DNA of 42,645 nt. Source: Chloroflexota bacterium. Lineage in GTDB: Bacteria > Chloroflexota > Anaerolineae > Anaerolineales > VGOW01. Below the pieces are notes generated by a model, which did no database searches, was not told where the DNA came from, and saw only the letters and a program-made list of their open reading frames with translations. The translations under genes were made by a program, and so were the position numbers. How positions within the stretch are numbered: the stretch's first letter is position 1; every line of letters begins with the position of its first letter. Where the stretch lies: NCBI GenBank assembly GCA_016197225.1, contig JACPWC010000101.1:1-42645 (forward strand), written 5' to 3'. Positions 14,093-22,247 of the stretch are shown here, in pieces.

Positions 14093-16914
14093 ATCTCCCG
14101 CCTCAACTCCTCCAGCCGCGGATGCTGCGGCTCCAGTTCGGTTGCACGGGCCAGGCCGGCCTCGGCGGCGGCGAAGTTGCCCACGTCAATGTTGGCGCTG
14201 GCATAGTTGCGATGCCACATTGCTTTGTTTGGCTGTAACTTGATGGCTTCACCAAAGGCGGCGAGGGCCTCGATGTGTTTCTCTTGTTCACTCAAAACGT
14301 TTCCCAACATATTCCAACAACTGGCAACCTCAGCCCGCAGTTGCTCAGCTTCAAATGGAAGCTGACTCGCGTCAGGGTGGTCAAGCAGGCTTTGCCCGGC
14401 CAGCGCCGCCGCCTGCCATGCTTCGGCGGACTTCGCTTCTTCGGCGCGTTGACGCGCCTCAACAAACGTCCCCAGCGCGCGGCGCAAATCTTCCGGCAAA
14501 GCGGCGAATGCCCGACTTTGCGCCAACACACCAGCCAACCACTCCGGCGGTTCGCCGGCATTCAACTCAGCCCACAATTCTGAGAACAGTTCGCCCGCCT
14601 CTTCGCTGACTCGACGCAGAGTAGTAGTTGCCGCTTGAGAATACGGGGCATGCCCGATCTGATCAAAAAGCGACAAGGCAATATGAGCACAACGCAACGC
14701 TTCCACCAACCGCCCCCGCCGGTCTTCCCCCGGCAAACTCGCCAACTCGCTCAACAGCGTGGCGCGATTGTTCTGCGTCATCGCATAGTCCAGCGGCGCG
14801 GTGTCCGGGCGATAGTGCTTCAACGCTTCGTCGTAGGCCGCCAAACTTTCCACCAACCGCCCCCGCCGGTCTTCCCCCGGCAAACTCGCCAACTCGCTCA
14901 ACCGATTGGCGCGATTGTTCTGCGTCATGGCGCGATTGTTCTGCGTCATCGCATAGGCCAGCGGCGCGGTGTCCGGGCGGCGATACTTCAAGGCGTCGTC
15001 GTAAGCGGCTAAGGCTTCCAACAAGCGCCTCACGCGGCCCTCGTTAGGCAAGGTTGCTAAGCGGCTGAGGGCATTGCCCAGGGTGACCAGCGCGGCGGCT
15101 TTCGCCGCAGGCGCGTCCTCCGCTGTTTGAGTCGCGGCCACCAGGCGGGTCGCCCAGTCGTAGCTGTCTCGAATGAAACCCCAGGCCGCTTGCAGGTTGG
15201 CGGCGTTCCCGGCCAGCGCCTGCGCCAGGCCCGCCTGATGAACGATTGCCCACTCGAAGGCATGGCGCAGTTGGACGTAATCGGGGAGCATGAGGTAGAA
15301 AATCTGGCGGTCGTCGGCGTCGCCCATCAACGCATTGTGAACGGTTGCGTGGCGCTCACGGGCAGCATCTTCTTCACTGGCCCGGCGCAGGAGGGCGAGG
15401 GCGTAGGCGCGGAGGAGGCTGTGTTGTTGGAAGCGGGCCTCACCCCCCGTCCGCTGGCGCGTCTCCTGACCGCCCCTTCGACTGCGCTCCGCTTCGCTCA
15501 GGGTGCGGTCAGGAGAGGGGAGAGACTCAATGCGAGTGAGGAGGCCGCGCTCGACGAGGACGGCCAGTTGGCCTTCGGCTTCTTCGAGGGGGCAGTCCCA
15601 CAACCCGGCGGCGGCCTCAACGCGGAAACTGGCGTCGGGGGCAAACGCGCCCAGCTTGCGGAAGCGCTCGCGGGCAACGTCGGTCAGATCATCGTAGCTG
15701 AACTTCAAGGCAACTTCGACGGCGCTCACCTGCACTTCATCGCCGGGCAGGGTCAGTTCGCCAAAGCCACTGCCCTCGCGCACCTGCCGCGTCATCGCCT
15801 CCACCGCTTTGGGCCAGCCAGCCCGGCCCAGCCGGTCCAAACTACGCCCGGCAATGTCGAGGGCCATGGCGTGGCGGCCCAGGGCCTTCGCCAGTTCAGT
15901 CAACAACTCATCATCGGCATCCGTTGCCTGGTGAGCGCGGGCGCGCAACAGTTTGAGCGCGTCGTCTATGTTCAGCACGTCGAGTGGATAGACTTCGCCG
16001 CGCAGGTCGCGGGCCAGCCGTTCACTGCGGGTGGTGATGAGCACGCAGGCGTCGTTGGGCAGGGCGGCCAGCAACGGGGCAACCGCCTTCAAGTCCCAAA
16101 CGTCATCCAGCACAACCAGCAGTGAGCCGTGCCCGGCCAGCAGGGCCCGCACGGCGTCGGGCGTGAAGTGCTTGCCCTCGGGCAGTGGCCGGTTGCCAAA
16201 GGCGTGTCCGCCCCAGCGATCCAGAATCGGCGCGCTCAGGTCCGGATCGCGAAAGCCCGCGCCCAGCCGCTCGAACAGGACGCCGCCCGCAAACTGCGAC
16301 TCAAGCCCCGCCGCCAGATGCTCGGCCAGCAGAGTCTTGCCCACGCCCGGCGTGCCTTGCACGGCGGCGGCCAGGCCGGTAATAGCCGCTTTTGCGCCAG
16401 GGGCTAGCAGATTGCTCACGGCTTTACGTTCTTCGTCGCGGCCCACCAGCCGGGCGGTGGGGCGCGGCGCGGTCGGGGGCAACCAGTCGCGCGGGCCAAG
16501 CTGGGCCAGGCTGGCGGCGTCAATGAGGAGCGATTTGATCTCCCGAAGCTCGCGGGTTGCTGAGGAGCTCTCACCTTGAACGACTACTTGATCGGCATGT
16601 TCAATGCGCGTGCCGCCGATTTGTTGAGCCTGAACTTTCGCTGCTACTACATTCGTCTGGCCCTCTTGCTCCAAATTTCCTTCAATGTTCAACGTCGGTT
16701 GCGGAGTCGGATTCTTCTCCTTCTTGCCCGTCAGCAGGTCGTAAGCATCCTTGAAACCACTAAAGAACATGAGCACGCCCAACAGGGCAGCCACTGATAA
16801 CTGCAATACGCCGTTAGATGTGTTGCGCCACTCTGGAAAGACAAGCCAACTGACACTGGCGACGATCAACACCAGCACACCGATGGCACTCAGAACGACA
16901 AGATAACGGCGCAT
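14065..16914 (-). CDS. Membrane-anchored STAND (NB-ARC) NTPase with C-terminal TPR repeats
   Basis: The 949-residue protein starts at an ATG (16914) with AGAGGGA upstream; a longer frame to 17010 looks untranslated. Two hydrophobic segments lie at about 4-26 and 36-57, then a polar linker to about 155. The NB-ARC core has a P-loop GTPGVGKT (about 188-195), Walker B LLVVLDDVWD (about 261-270), the arginine-sensor-like VLITTRSERLA and a GLPL-like GRHAMALDIAG. A winged-helix-like region and TPR/helical repeats follow, with near-identical units at about 605-755 and standard TPRs at the C-terminus. STAND proteins are ATP/GTP-driven switches used in signalling, cell death and phage defence. The C-terminal repeats would sense and the N-terminal part would act at the membrane; that role is inferred. 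A palindromic repeat is inserted in frame at 15441-15526. Confidence 0.85.
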   Translation of the reverse strand: MRRYLVVLSAIGVLVLIVASVSWLVFPEWRNTSNGVLQLSVAALLGVLMFFSGFKDAYDLLTGKKEKNPTPQPTLNIEGNLEQEGQTNVVAAKVQAQQIGGTRIEHADQVVVQGESSSATRELREIKSLLIDAASLAQLGPRDWLPPTAPRPTARLVGRDEERKAVSNLLAPGAKAAITGLAAAVQGTPGVGKTLLAEHLAAGLESQFAGGVLFERLGAGFRDPDLSAPILDRWGGHAFGNRPLPEGKHFTPDAVRALLAGHGSLLVVLDDVWDLKAVAPLLAALPNDACVLITTRSERLARDLRGEVYPLDVLNIDDALKLLRARAHQATDADDELLTELAKALGRHAMALDIAGRSLDRLGRAGWPKAVEAMTRQVREGSGFGELTLPGDEVQVSAVEVALKFSYDDLTDVARERFRKLGAFAPDASFRVEAAAGLWDCPLEEAEGQLAVLVERGLLTRIESLPSPDRTLSEAERSRRGGQETRQRTGGEARFQQHSLLRAYALALLRRASEEDAARERHATVHNALMGDADDRQIFYLMLPDYVQLRHAFEWAIVHQAGLAQALAGNAANLQAAWGFIRDSYDWATRLVAATQTAEDAPAAKAAALVTLGNALSRLATLPNEGRVRRLLEALAAYDDALKYRRPDTAPLAYAMTQNNRAMTQNNRANRLSELASLPGEDRRGRLVESLAAYDEALKHYRPDTAPLDYAMTQNNRATLLSELASLPGEDRRGRLVEALRCAHIALSLFDQIGHAPYSQAATTTLRRVSEEAGELFSELWAELNAGEPPEWLAGVLAQSRAFAALPEDLRRALGTFVEARQRAEEAKSAEAWQAAALAGQSLLDHPDASQLPFEAEQLRAEVASCWNMLGNVLSEQEKHIEALAAFGEAIKLQPNKAMWHRNYASANIDVGNFAAAEAGLARATELEPQHPRLEELRREMEERRMRGI
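14701..15000 (-). repeat. Near-identical 147-bp direct repeats encoding TPR units
   Basis: The block starting at 14701 recurs at 14848 with very few changes over its first 50 bases (both encode SELASLPGEDRRGRLVE). A third, more diverged unit follows. A 24-bp internal duplication doubles AMTQNNR. The high DNA identity points to recent expansion within the repeat domain. Confidence 0.75.
15441..15526. repeat. Palindromic repeat inserted in frame in the STAND gene
   Basis: CCTGACCG (15465-15472) and CGGTCAGG (15506-15513) flank a GCCCCTTCGACTGCGCTCCG...CTCAGGG core. Similar cores are, from memory, common intergenic repeats in related genomes. The insertion encodes a low-complexity patch of about 27 residues (SPDRTLSEAERSRRGGQ and onward) between RIES and EARFQQHSLLRAYAL, without breaking the frame. 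Confidence 0.65.
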
Positions 16915-17072
16915 GAGCACGTCCCTCTTAACCCGAATATTTGGCGGCAAGTTTGACCAGAGTTTTGGGACAGGTCGGGCATGAAGGGATTGTATGCTAA
17001 GTGCCAGCAAAAGGAAACTGAACCGTTAGCGTTACTGCTCGAGCCGGGCAGGCGGGCGTGGGTAAGAACAAC

Positions 17073-17122
17073 GGATAGGTAGAATTTAACGGATCGATCC
17101 GTTAAATTCCGCCCATCCGTGT
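17073..17122. repeat. Repeat of the GATCCGTTAAATTCC family upstream of the STAND gene
   Basis: ACGGATAGGTAGAATTTAAC followed by GGATCGATCCGTTAAATTCC and CCATCCGTGTT forms a near-perfect palindrome. It is the same family as the array at 13862-14092, so the STAND gene is flanked on both sides. Confidence 0.75.
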
Positions 17123-17154
17123 TCTCCCCTTTTCGCGTATGATCACCCTCACCC

Positions 17155-18006
17155 ATGAACCTCCCTCCCTCCGTCCTCGACTTCTGCCATCACAACGGCT
17201 ACGGCGGGATCCGCCGCGCGGCGCCGGTCGGCGGCGGGTGCGTGAGCAATGCAACCCGGCTCGATACTGACGGCGGCCCGCTCTTTCTCAAGGTCAACGA
17301 CACAACCCCGTCCGACATGTTCGAGCGCGAAGCCGAAGGGCTGGTTGCCCTCGCCGCTCCGAACGCGATTCGCGTCCCCAAAGTTTTGGGCGTTGGCCCG
17401 AACTTCATCTTACAAGAGTTTGTGGAGCCCGGCCCGCGCCGCGCCAATTTTTGGGAAACGCTCGGTCTGCAAATGGCCGCCCTGCACAACCACACTTCGC
17501 CCCGCTTCGGCTTCCCGCACGACAACTACATCGGCCCGACGACGCAAATCAACACCTGGGAAGACGACGGCCACACCTTCTTCGCCGAACACCGCCTGCG
17601 CTTTCAAGCAGACCTCGCCCGCCGCAACCGCTACCGCAATTCAACTGATCTTCGCCAAATGGATTCGCTCGTCTCTCTTCTCTCCTCTCTCATCCCTCCC
17701 CAGCCCGCCAGCCTCCTCCACGGCGACCTCTGGAGCGGCAACCTGCACACCGGGCCGAACGGCGAGCCGGTGCTGATTGACCCTGCCGCTCACTACGGTT
17801 GGGCCGAGGCCGACCTGGCGATGATGACCCTCTTCGGCTCGCCGCCCGTTTCATTTTTCAAAGCTTACGAGTCAGCCCGGCCCCTCGAACCCGGCTACCG
17901 CGACCGATTTGACCTGTATAATCTCTACCACCTGCTCAATCATCTCAACCTGTTCGGCGAAAGTTATCTTGGCCCCGTGCAAACGATAATCAGGCGTTAC
18001 GGTTGA
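17155..18006 (+). CDS. Fructosamine/ketosamine-3-kinase family protein
   Basis: This 283-residue protein belongs to the aminoglycoside-phosphotransferase-like fructosamine kinase family (PF03881). Visible elements are the Gly-rich start VGGGCVSNATRL, the lysine strand PLFLKVN, the catalytic loop LLHGDLWSGNL and the metal motif LIDPAAHYGWAEADLAM. LGLQMAALHNHTSPRFGFPHDNYIGP is also typical of the family. Members phosphorylate sugar-derived amine adducts on proteins or small molecules, allowing their removal; bacterial members can have other small-molecule substrates. Length is normal. A poor ribosome binding site precedes the ATG, and the STAND gene is transcribed divergently. Confidence 0.9.
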   Translation: MNLPPSVLDFCHHNGYGGIRRAAPVGGGCVSNATRLDTDGGPLFLKVNDTTPSDMFEREAEGLVALAAPNAIRVPKVLGVGPNFILQEFVEPGPRRANFWETLGLQMAALHNHTSPRFGFPHDNYIGPTTQINTWEDDGHTFFAEHRLRFQADLARRNRYRNSTDLRQMDSLVSLLSSLIPPQPASLLHGDLWSGNLHTGPNGEPVLIDPAAHYGWAEADLAMMTLFGSPPVSFFKAYESARPLEPGYRDRFDLYNLYHLLNHLNLFGESYLGPVQTIIRRYG

Positions 18007-18014
18007 AAAGATTC

Positions 18015-18093
18015 ACCGCAAAGACTCAAAGGACGCAAAGATTTCCTTCATTTCCTTTAATTTCCTTAGCGTGCTTCGCGCCTTCGCGGTTCA
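18015..18093. repeat. Intergenic repeat, CCGCAAAGACTCAAAGGACGC family
   Basis: CCGCAAAGACTCAAAGGACG and an inverted partner GCGTGCTTCGCGCCTTCGCGG surround a TTTCCTT-rich loop. The repeat supplies the sequence right up to the next gene's ATG. A sister copy lies at 39333-39413. Confidence 0.7.
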
Positions 18094-18100
18094 ATTTCCC

Positions 18101-18415
18101 ATGCCTATCGTCTACTCCACCGACCCCGATCCTGAACCCAAACCCAAGCCTGCCGTCAAAGAGTCGCCGACCAAAGGGCAAGTGGCCCGCATCTGGCGTG
18201 ACAGCAAACGCCGCAAAGGCAAGACCGTCACCGTCGTCGGCAACCTTCATCACGACCCGGCCACGTTCGAGAAGCTCTGCACCGACCTCAAGAAGCACTG
18301 CGGCGCGGGCGGCACGGTGAGAGACGGCGAGATCGAAATCCAGGGCGACCACCGCGAGAAGATCGCCGCCCGGTTGCAGGCGTTGGGTTATAAGACAAAA
18401 TTCGTCGGCGGCTAA
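18101..18415 (+). CDS. SUI1/eIF1-like translation factor (YciH family)
   Basis: The 104-residue protein matches bacterial YciH/SUI1. A variable tail rich in Pro/Lys is followed by the core KGKTVTVVGNLHHDPATFEK, LKKHCGAGGTVRDGEIEIQG and DHREKIAARLQALGYKTKFVGG. Bacterial members are thought to influence initiation fidelity on the small ribosomal subunit, by similarity to eIF1, but their cellular role is less settled. The ATG at 18101 is chosen because the frame upstream to 18071 is repeat DNA. No clear ribosome binding site is visible. Confidence 0.9.
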   Translation: MPIVYSTDPDPEPKPKPAVKESPTKGQVARIWRDSKRRKGKTVTVVGNLHHDPATFEKLCTDLKKHCGAGGTVRDGEIEIQGDHREKIAARLQALGYKTKFVGG

Positions 18416-18420
18416 CATCT

Positions 18421-18590
18421 GACAAGATGAAAGGGTGAAGGGATGACAAGGTGACTTGTAAGGGACGCTTCACCTTGTCACCCTGTCATCTTGTCACCCC
18501 GTCATCTTGTCACCCTGTCATCTTGTCACCCTGTCACCTTGTCACCCTGTCATCTTGTCACCCTGTCACCTTGTCACTCTTTCTCCCCTT
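18421..18590. repeat. CACCTTGTCACCCTGTCATCTTGT tandem array with an inverted partner
   Basis: From about 18468 to 18580 there is a run of 8-base words alternating between CACC(C/T)TGT and CATCTTGT. An inverted copy (GACAAGATGAAAGGGTGAAG, then GATGACAAGGTGAC) lies at 18421-18454. The array ends inside the promoter of the P-type ATPase. It has no regular unique spacers, so it is not a CRISPR. Confidence 0.85.
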
Positions 18591-18599
18591 CTATATAAT
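18571..18599 (+). promoter_or_regulatory. Sigma-70-type promoter for the P-type ATPase
   Basis: TTGTCA (18571-18576) and TATAAT (18594-18599) are exactly 17 bases apart. The -35 box is the last word of the upstream tandem array. The ATPase ATG is 30 bases downstream. Confidence 0.7.
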
Positions 18600-18628
18600 G
18601 CCCGCATCTTTTCAACTCGGAGCCGCGC

Positions 18629-21538
18629 ATGGTAGAAAACAACGTAAACGCCGAAGGACAAGCCTGGCACGCCGAAACCGTACAGGATGTGCTTGAGAAG
18701 CTGGCTACTCAACGTGAACACGGCCTTTCATCTGAAGAAGCAAAGAAGCGGCTCGAACAATACGGCCACAACGAACTCCGCGAAAAGCCCCCCACCCCGT
18801 TCTGGAAACTCGTCCTCGATCAACTCAAAGAATTTGTCGTCATCCTGCTCATCGTCGCCAGCATTGTCTCGTTTCTCCTCGGCGACGAAATTGAAGCGGC
18901 GGCCATCATCGCCATCGTCGTCCTCAACGCCGTCATCGGCGTCGTCCAGGAGTCGCGGGCCGAGGCCTCGCTGGCCGCCCTCAAAAAGCTGGCCGCGCCC
19001 GACGCCCGCGTCATCCGCGACGGCTCACGGATCAACGTCCCCACCCGCGAACTGGTGCCCGGTGACGTGGTGCTGTTGGAAGCCGGCAACTTCATCCCCG
19101 CCGATGTCCGGCTGGTAGAAAGCGTCAACCTGCGAGTGGAAGAGGCGGCCCTCACCGGCGAGTCGGTGCCGGTGGAGAAACGGGCCACCCTGACTCTTGA
19201 GCGCGAGATACCGCTAGGCGATCGCAAGAACACAGCCTTCATGGGCACCATCGTCTCCTACGGGCGCGGCACCGGGGTGGTAGTCGCCACCGGCCTCAAC
19301 ACCCAGATCGGCCTCATCGCCCAAATGCTGTCGGCGGTTGAGGAGGAAGAGACGCCCCTGCAGTTGCGGCTGGACGAACTGGGCAAGCAGTTGAGCATCG
19401 GCTCGCTCATCATCGTCGCCATCGTCTTCATCGTCGCTTTAGTGAATCAAACCGAACTGGGCCAACTCTTTCAAGCGCCACTGGCTTACTTCGACGCCTT
19501 CAAAGAACGAATCACCGAAGTCTTCATCATCGCCGTCAGCCTGGCGATTGCGGCGGTGCCCGAAGGGCTGCCGGCCGTGGTCACCATCACCCTGGCTCTG
19601 GGCATGCGCGAGATGGTCAAGCGCCACGCCCTCATCCGCCGCCTGTCGTCGGTGGAGACGCTTGGCTCGGCCTCGGTGATCTGCTCCGACAAGACCGGCA
19701 CGCTCACCCAAAACGAGATGACGGCAGTGCAGTTGTGGTGCGACGATCAGTCGTTTGAGATCACCGGCGACGGCTACAAGCCGCAGGGCAACTTCATCCA
19801 CGAAGGCGACCATCTCAACTTCTCCGATCATCCGGCCATCACCACGTTGCTTTGGGCGGGTTTGCTTGCCAGTGACGCGATTTTAGAGGCGTCGGGCGAA
19901 AACGAGCGCCAGCCCACCTATCGCATGGTCGGTGACCCCACCGAGGGGGCGCTGGTGGTGGCGGCGGCCAAAGCCGGAATCTGGCGCAAGGAAGTAGAAG
20001 CTGTCTTCCCGCGCATCGCCGAGAATCCGTTCGACTCGGCGCGCAAGATCATGAGCACCTTCCACAACGTCAAAGAGGCCATGCCGGAAGTCAGCCCGTT
20101 CAACGAACCGGCGGGAACCCCTGAGTTTGTGGTGTGCGCCAAAGGCGCGCCGGACGTGATTCTGAAAACGTGCAGTCACTATCAAAAACTCAACGACGAG
20201 GCCGCGCCGATCACGCCGGAGTTTCTCGAAAAGGTGCTGGCCGCCAACGCCGAGCTTTCGAGTCAGGCATTGCGGGTGCTGGCCGTCGCTTACCGCATCT
20301 CCGATCACCACCCCGATCCGATGACGCCCGAAACCGTCGAACACGACCTGACCTTCGTCGGCCTGATCGGCATGATTGACCCGGCCCGGCCCGAAGTGAA
20401 GCCGGCCATTCAACACGCGCGCGAGGCCGGCATTCGCACGGTGATGATCACCGGCGACTTTGTGGACACGGCGCGAGCCATTGCCAACAACATTGGCCTC
20501 TTGCGGAAGGATGGCAAAGTGTTGCCCGGCGCGGCGCTCGACAAGATGAGCGACGCCGAAGTGTTGCAGGCCGTGAAGGAAACAGATGTGTTCGCCCGCG
20601 TATCGCCGCAACACAAGGTGATGATTGTGGACGCCGTGCGCCGGACGGGCGCGGTGGCGGCCATGACCGGCGACGGGGTGAACGATGCCCCCGCCCTCAA
20701 GAAGTCGGACATCGGCGTGGCCATGGGCATCACCGGCACCGACGTTGCTAAAGAAGCCGCCGACATGGTCCTCACCGACGACAACTACGCCAGCATCGTG
20801 GCCGCCGTCGAGCAGGGGCGCATCATCTACGCCAACATCCGCAAGTTTGTGTTCTTCCTGCTCTCGTCCAACGTGGCCGAGATCATGATCATCTTCTTAG
20901 CCACTTTGGCCGGCCTGCCCACGCCGCTCACTGCCATTCAACTGTTGTGGCTCAACCTGATCACCGACGGCGCGCCCGCCCTGGCGCTGGCCATGGAAAA
21001 GGGCGACCCGGACGTGATGCAATATCCGCCCCGCCCCAAGAACGAGTCCATTGTGAATCGTTCGATGCAATTGGGCATCGTCATTCAAACCATCACCCAG
21101 ACCGGCGCGGTGCTGGGGGCGTTTGCTCTCGGCTTGTTGTGGCATCTCAAAGCCGGCGACGCCATGCCGGCAGGCGCGAACCCCATCTTGTTCCTCATCC
21201 AGCACGACTGGACGAGCATTGACGTGCAGACCGCCGAGACGATGGCCTTTGTGACGCTCTCGCTGTGTGAGTTGTTCCGCGCTTACACCGTTCGCTCCGA
21301 GCGCGTCTCGTTGTTCCGCTTGGGCGTGTTCTCAAATCCGTACATGCAGTACGCCGTCGGCCTGTCGCTTGCCCTGTTGCTCCTCGTCGTCAACGTGCCG
21401 TTCCTGCAACCGATCTTCAACACCCACTTCCTGAGCCTGGCCGAGTGGGCCGTCGTCGTCGGCCTGGCCCTCATCCCGGCAGTTTCGGAAGAGATGACGA
21501 AGGCGTATTTGAGGTGGAGTGAGGCCAAAGCAAAGTAA
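18629..21538 (+). CDS. P2A-type cation-transporting ATPase (calcium-pump-like)
   Basis: The 969-residue protein has the full P-type layout. An N-terminal cation-ATPase domain is followed by TM1-2, the actuator TGES loop (about 175), and TM4 with VPEGLP (E312). The phosphorylation site is CSDKTGTLTQN (D354), and the nucleotide domain contains VVCAKGAPDVIL. The hinge is MTGDGVNDAPALKKSDIGVA, and the C-terminal TM bundle follows. TM5 SSNVAEI and TM6 LWLNLITDGAPALAL match the calcium-coordinating positions of SERCA/LMCA1-type pumps, so Ca2+ export is the best guess. The family would use ATP to pump cations out across the plasma membrane. GGAG lies upstream of the ATG, a dedicated promoter precedes it, and a terminator follows. 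Confidence 0.93.
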   Translation: MVENNVNAEGQAWHAETVQDVLEKLATQREHGLSSEEAKKRLEQYGHNELREKPPTPFWKLVLDQLKEFVVILLIVASIVSFLLGDEIEAAAIIAIVVLNAVIGVVQESRAEASLAALKKLAAPDARVIRDGSRINVPTRELVPGDVVLLEAGNFIPADVRLVESVNLRVEEAALTGESVPVEKRATLTLEREIPLGDRKNTAFMGTIVSYGRGTGVVVATGLNTQIGLIAQMLSAVEEEETPLQLRLDELGKQLSIGSLIIVAIVFIVALVNQTELGQLFQAPLAYFDAFKERITEVFIIAVSLAIAAVPEGLPAVVTITLALGMREMVKRHALIRRLSSVETLGSASVICSDKTGTLTQNEMTAVQLWCDDQSFEITGDGYKPQGNFIHEGDHLNFSDHPAITTLLWAGLLASDAILEASGENERQPTYRMVGDPTEGALVVAAAKAGIWRKEVEAVFPRIAENPFDSARKIMSTFHNVKEAMPEVSPFNEPAGTPEFVVCAKGAPDVILKTCSHYQKLNDEAAPITPEFLEKVLAANAELSSQALRVLAVAYRISDHHPDPMTPETVEHDLTFVGLIGMIDPARPEVKPAIQHAREAGIRTVMITGDFVDTARAIANNIGLLRKDGKVLPGAALDKMSDAEVLQAVKETDVFARVSPQHKVMIVDAVRRTGAVAAMTGDGVNDAPALKKSDIGVAMGITGTDVAKEAADMVLTDDNYASIVAAVEQGRIIYANIRKFVFFLLSSNVAEIMIIFLATLAGLPTPLTAIQLLWLNLITDGAPALALAMEKGDPDVMQYPPRPKNESIVNRSMQLGIVIQTITQTGAVLGAFALGLLWHLKAGDAMPAGANPILFLIQHDWTSIDVQTAETMAFVTLSLCELFRAYTVRSERVSLFRLGVFSNPYMQYAVGLSLALLLLVVNVPFLQPIFNTHFLSLAEWAVVVGLALIPAVSEEMTKAYLRWSEAKAK

Positions 21539-21566
21539 ATCGCCAATCTTCCCATCGCTTTCAAAG

Positions 21567-21604
21567 CCCGTTTCCTGCCAAAATAACAGGAAGCGGGTTT
21601 TTGT
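21567..21604 (+). terminator. Intrinsic terminator after the P-type ATPase
   Basis: CCCGTTTCCTG pairs with CAGGAAGCGGG across a short A-rich loop with one wobble pair, followed by TTTTTG. Confidence 0.85.
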
Positions 21605-21674
21605 TTGCGCCATCGTCCAATGACTTTGAATCCTTTCCCCACCCTCTCCGTTAATACTTACAGAATGAGCGGTC

Positions 21675-22247
21675 ATGCCCGACGGAGACGCACCCATGCC
21701 TGATCCCTCTGGCTCTGGCCTGATTACACTTGCCCAGCGAGGTGACGTGGACGCGATTGGCACACTGTACGACCAGCATCATCAAGCTCTGTTCAGGTAC
21801 ATCTGGCTCAGAGTGGGAGAGCACGCTCTCGCCGAAGACCTGACCGGCGATGTTTTCGTGCGGATGCTGGCCGCCCTGCCGCGTTACCGTCCCACGCAAG
21901 CCACGTTCCGGGCCTGGCTCTACCGCATTGCCCGCAACTTGCTGATTGATCACTATCGCAAAGAAGGCAACCGGGCTTCGTCGCCGCTCCAGCAGGCCGA
22001 GAACAAAAGCGCCGAAGATGACACGCCGCTGACGCTCTTCGAGCAAAAGCTGACCGTCGAGCGTCTACGCCACGCTCTTTCCACTTTGGAGCAATCTCAG
22101 CGTGAAGTGGTAACGCTGAGATTCTTGAGCGGCCTGTCTTTGCAGGAAACGGCGGTCGTGCTCGGCAAAACCGAAGCCGCCATCAAAGCTCTGCAACATC
22201 GCGGCCTGGCGGCGTTACGCTCGGCCTTAATCCAGGAACACATCTGA
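21675..22247 (+). CDS. ECF-type RNA polymerase sigma factor
   Basis: The 190-residue protein has sigma region 2 (YDQHHQALFRYIWLRVGEHA, EDLTGDVFVRML, FRAWLYRIARNLLIDHYRK; about 32-97) and region 4 (LEQSQREVVTLRFLSGLSLQ, VLGKTEAAIKALQHRGLAAL; about 138-183). It directs RNA polymerase to a small regulon, possibly including its own operon. The ATG at 21675 is used; MPDPS at 21696 is an alternative. The stop overlaps the ATG of the next gene by one base, so the two are coupled in the usual sigma/anti-sigma arrangement. Confidence 0.93.
   Translation: MPDGDAPMPDPSGSGLITLAQRGDVDAIGTLYDQHHQALFRYIWLRVGEHALAEDLTGDVFVRMLAALPRYRPTQATFRAWLYRIARNLLIDHYRKEGNRASSPLQQAENKSAEDDTPLTLFEQKLTVERLRHALSTLEQSQREVVTLRFLSGLSLQETAVVLGKTEAAIKALQHRGLAALRSALIQEHI

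Noticed and set aside
15127-16125. Long open frame (332 codons) on the plus strand
   Set aside because: It lies antisense to the NB-ARC/TPR coding region, has no recognisable domain, and arises from GC-rich codon structure.
18460-18590. CRISPR-like tandem array
   Set aside because: The units are 8-16 bases and contiguous; there are no unique spacers and no cas genes.
18629-21538. Assignment as a Na+/K+- or H+-type P-ATPase
   Set aside because: TM4-TM6 motifs (VPEGLP, SSNVAE, NLITDGAP) fit the calcium-type P2A group better.
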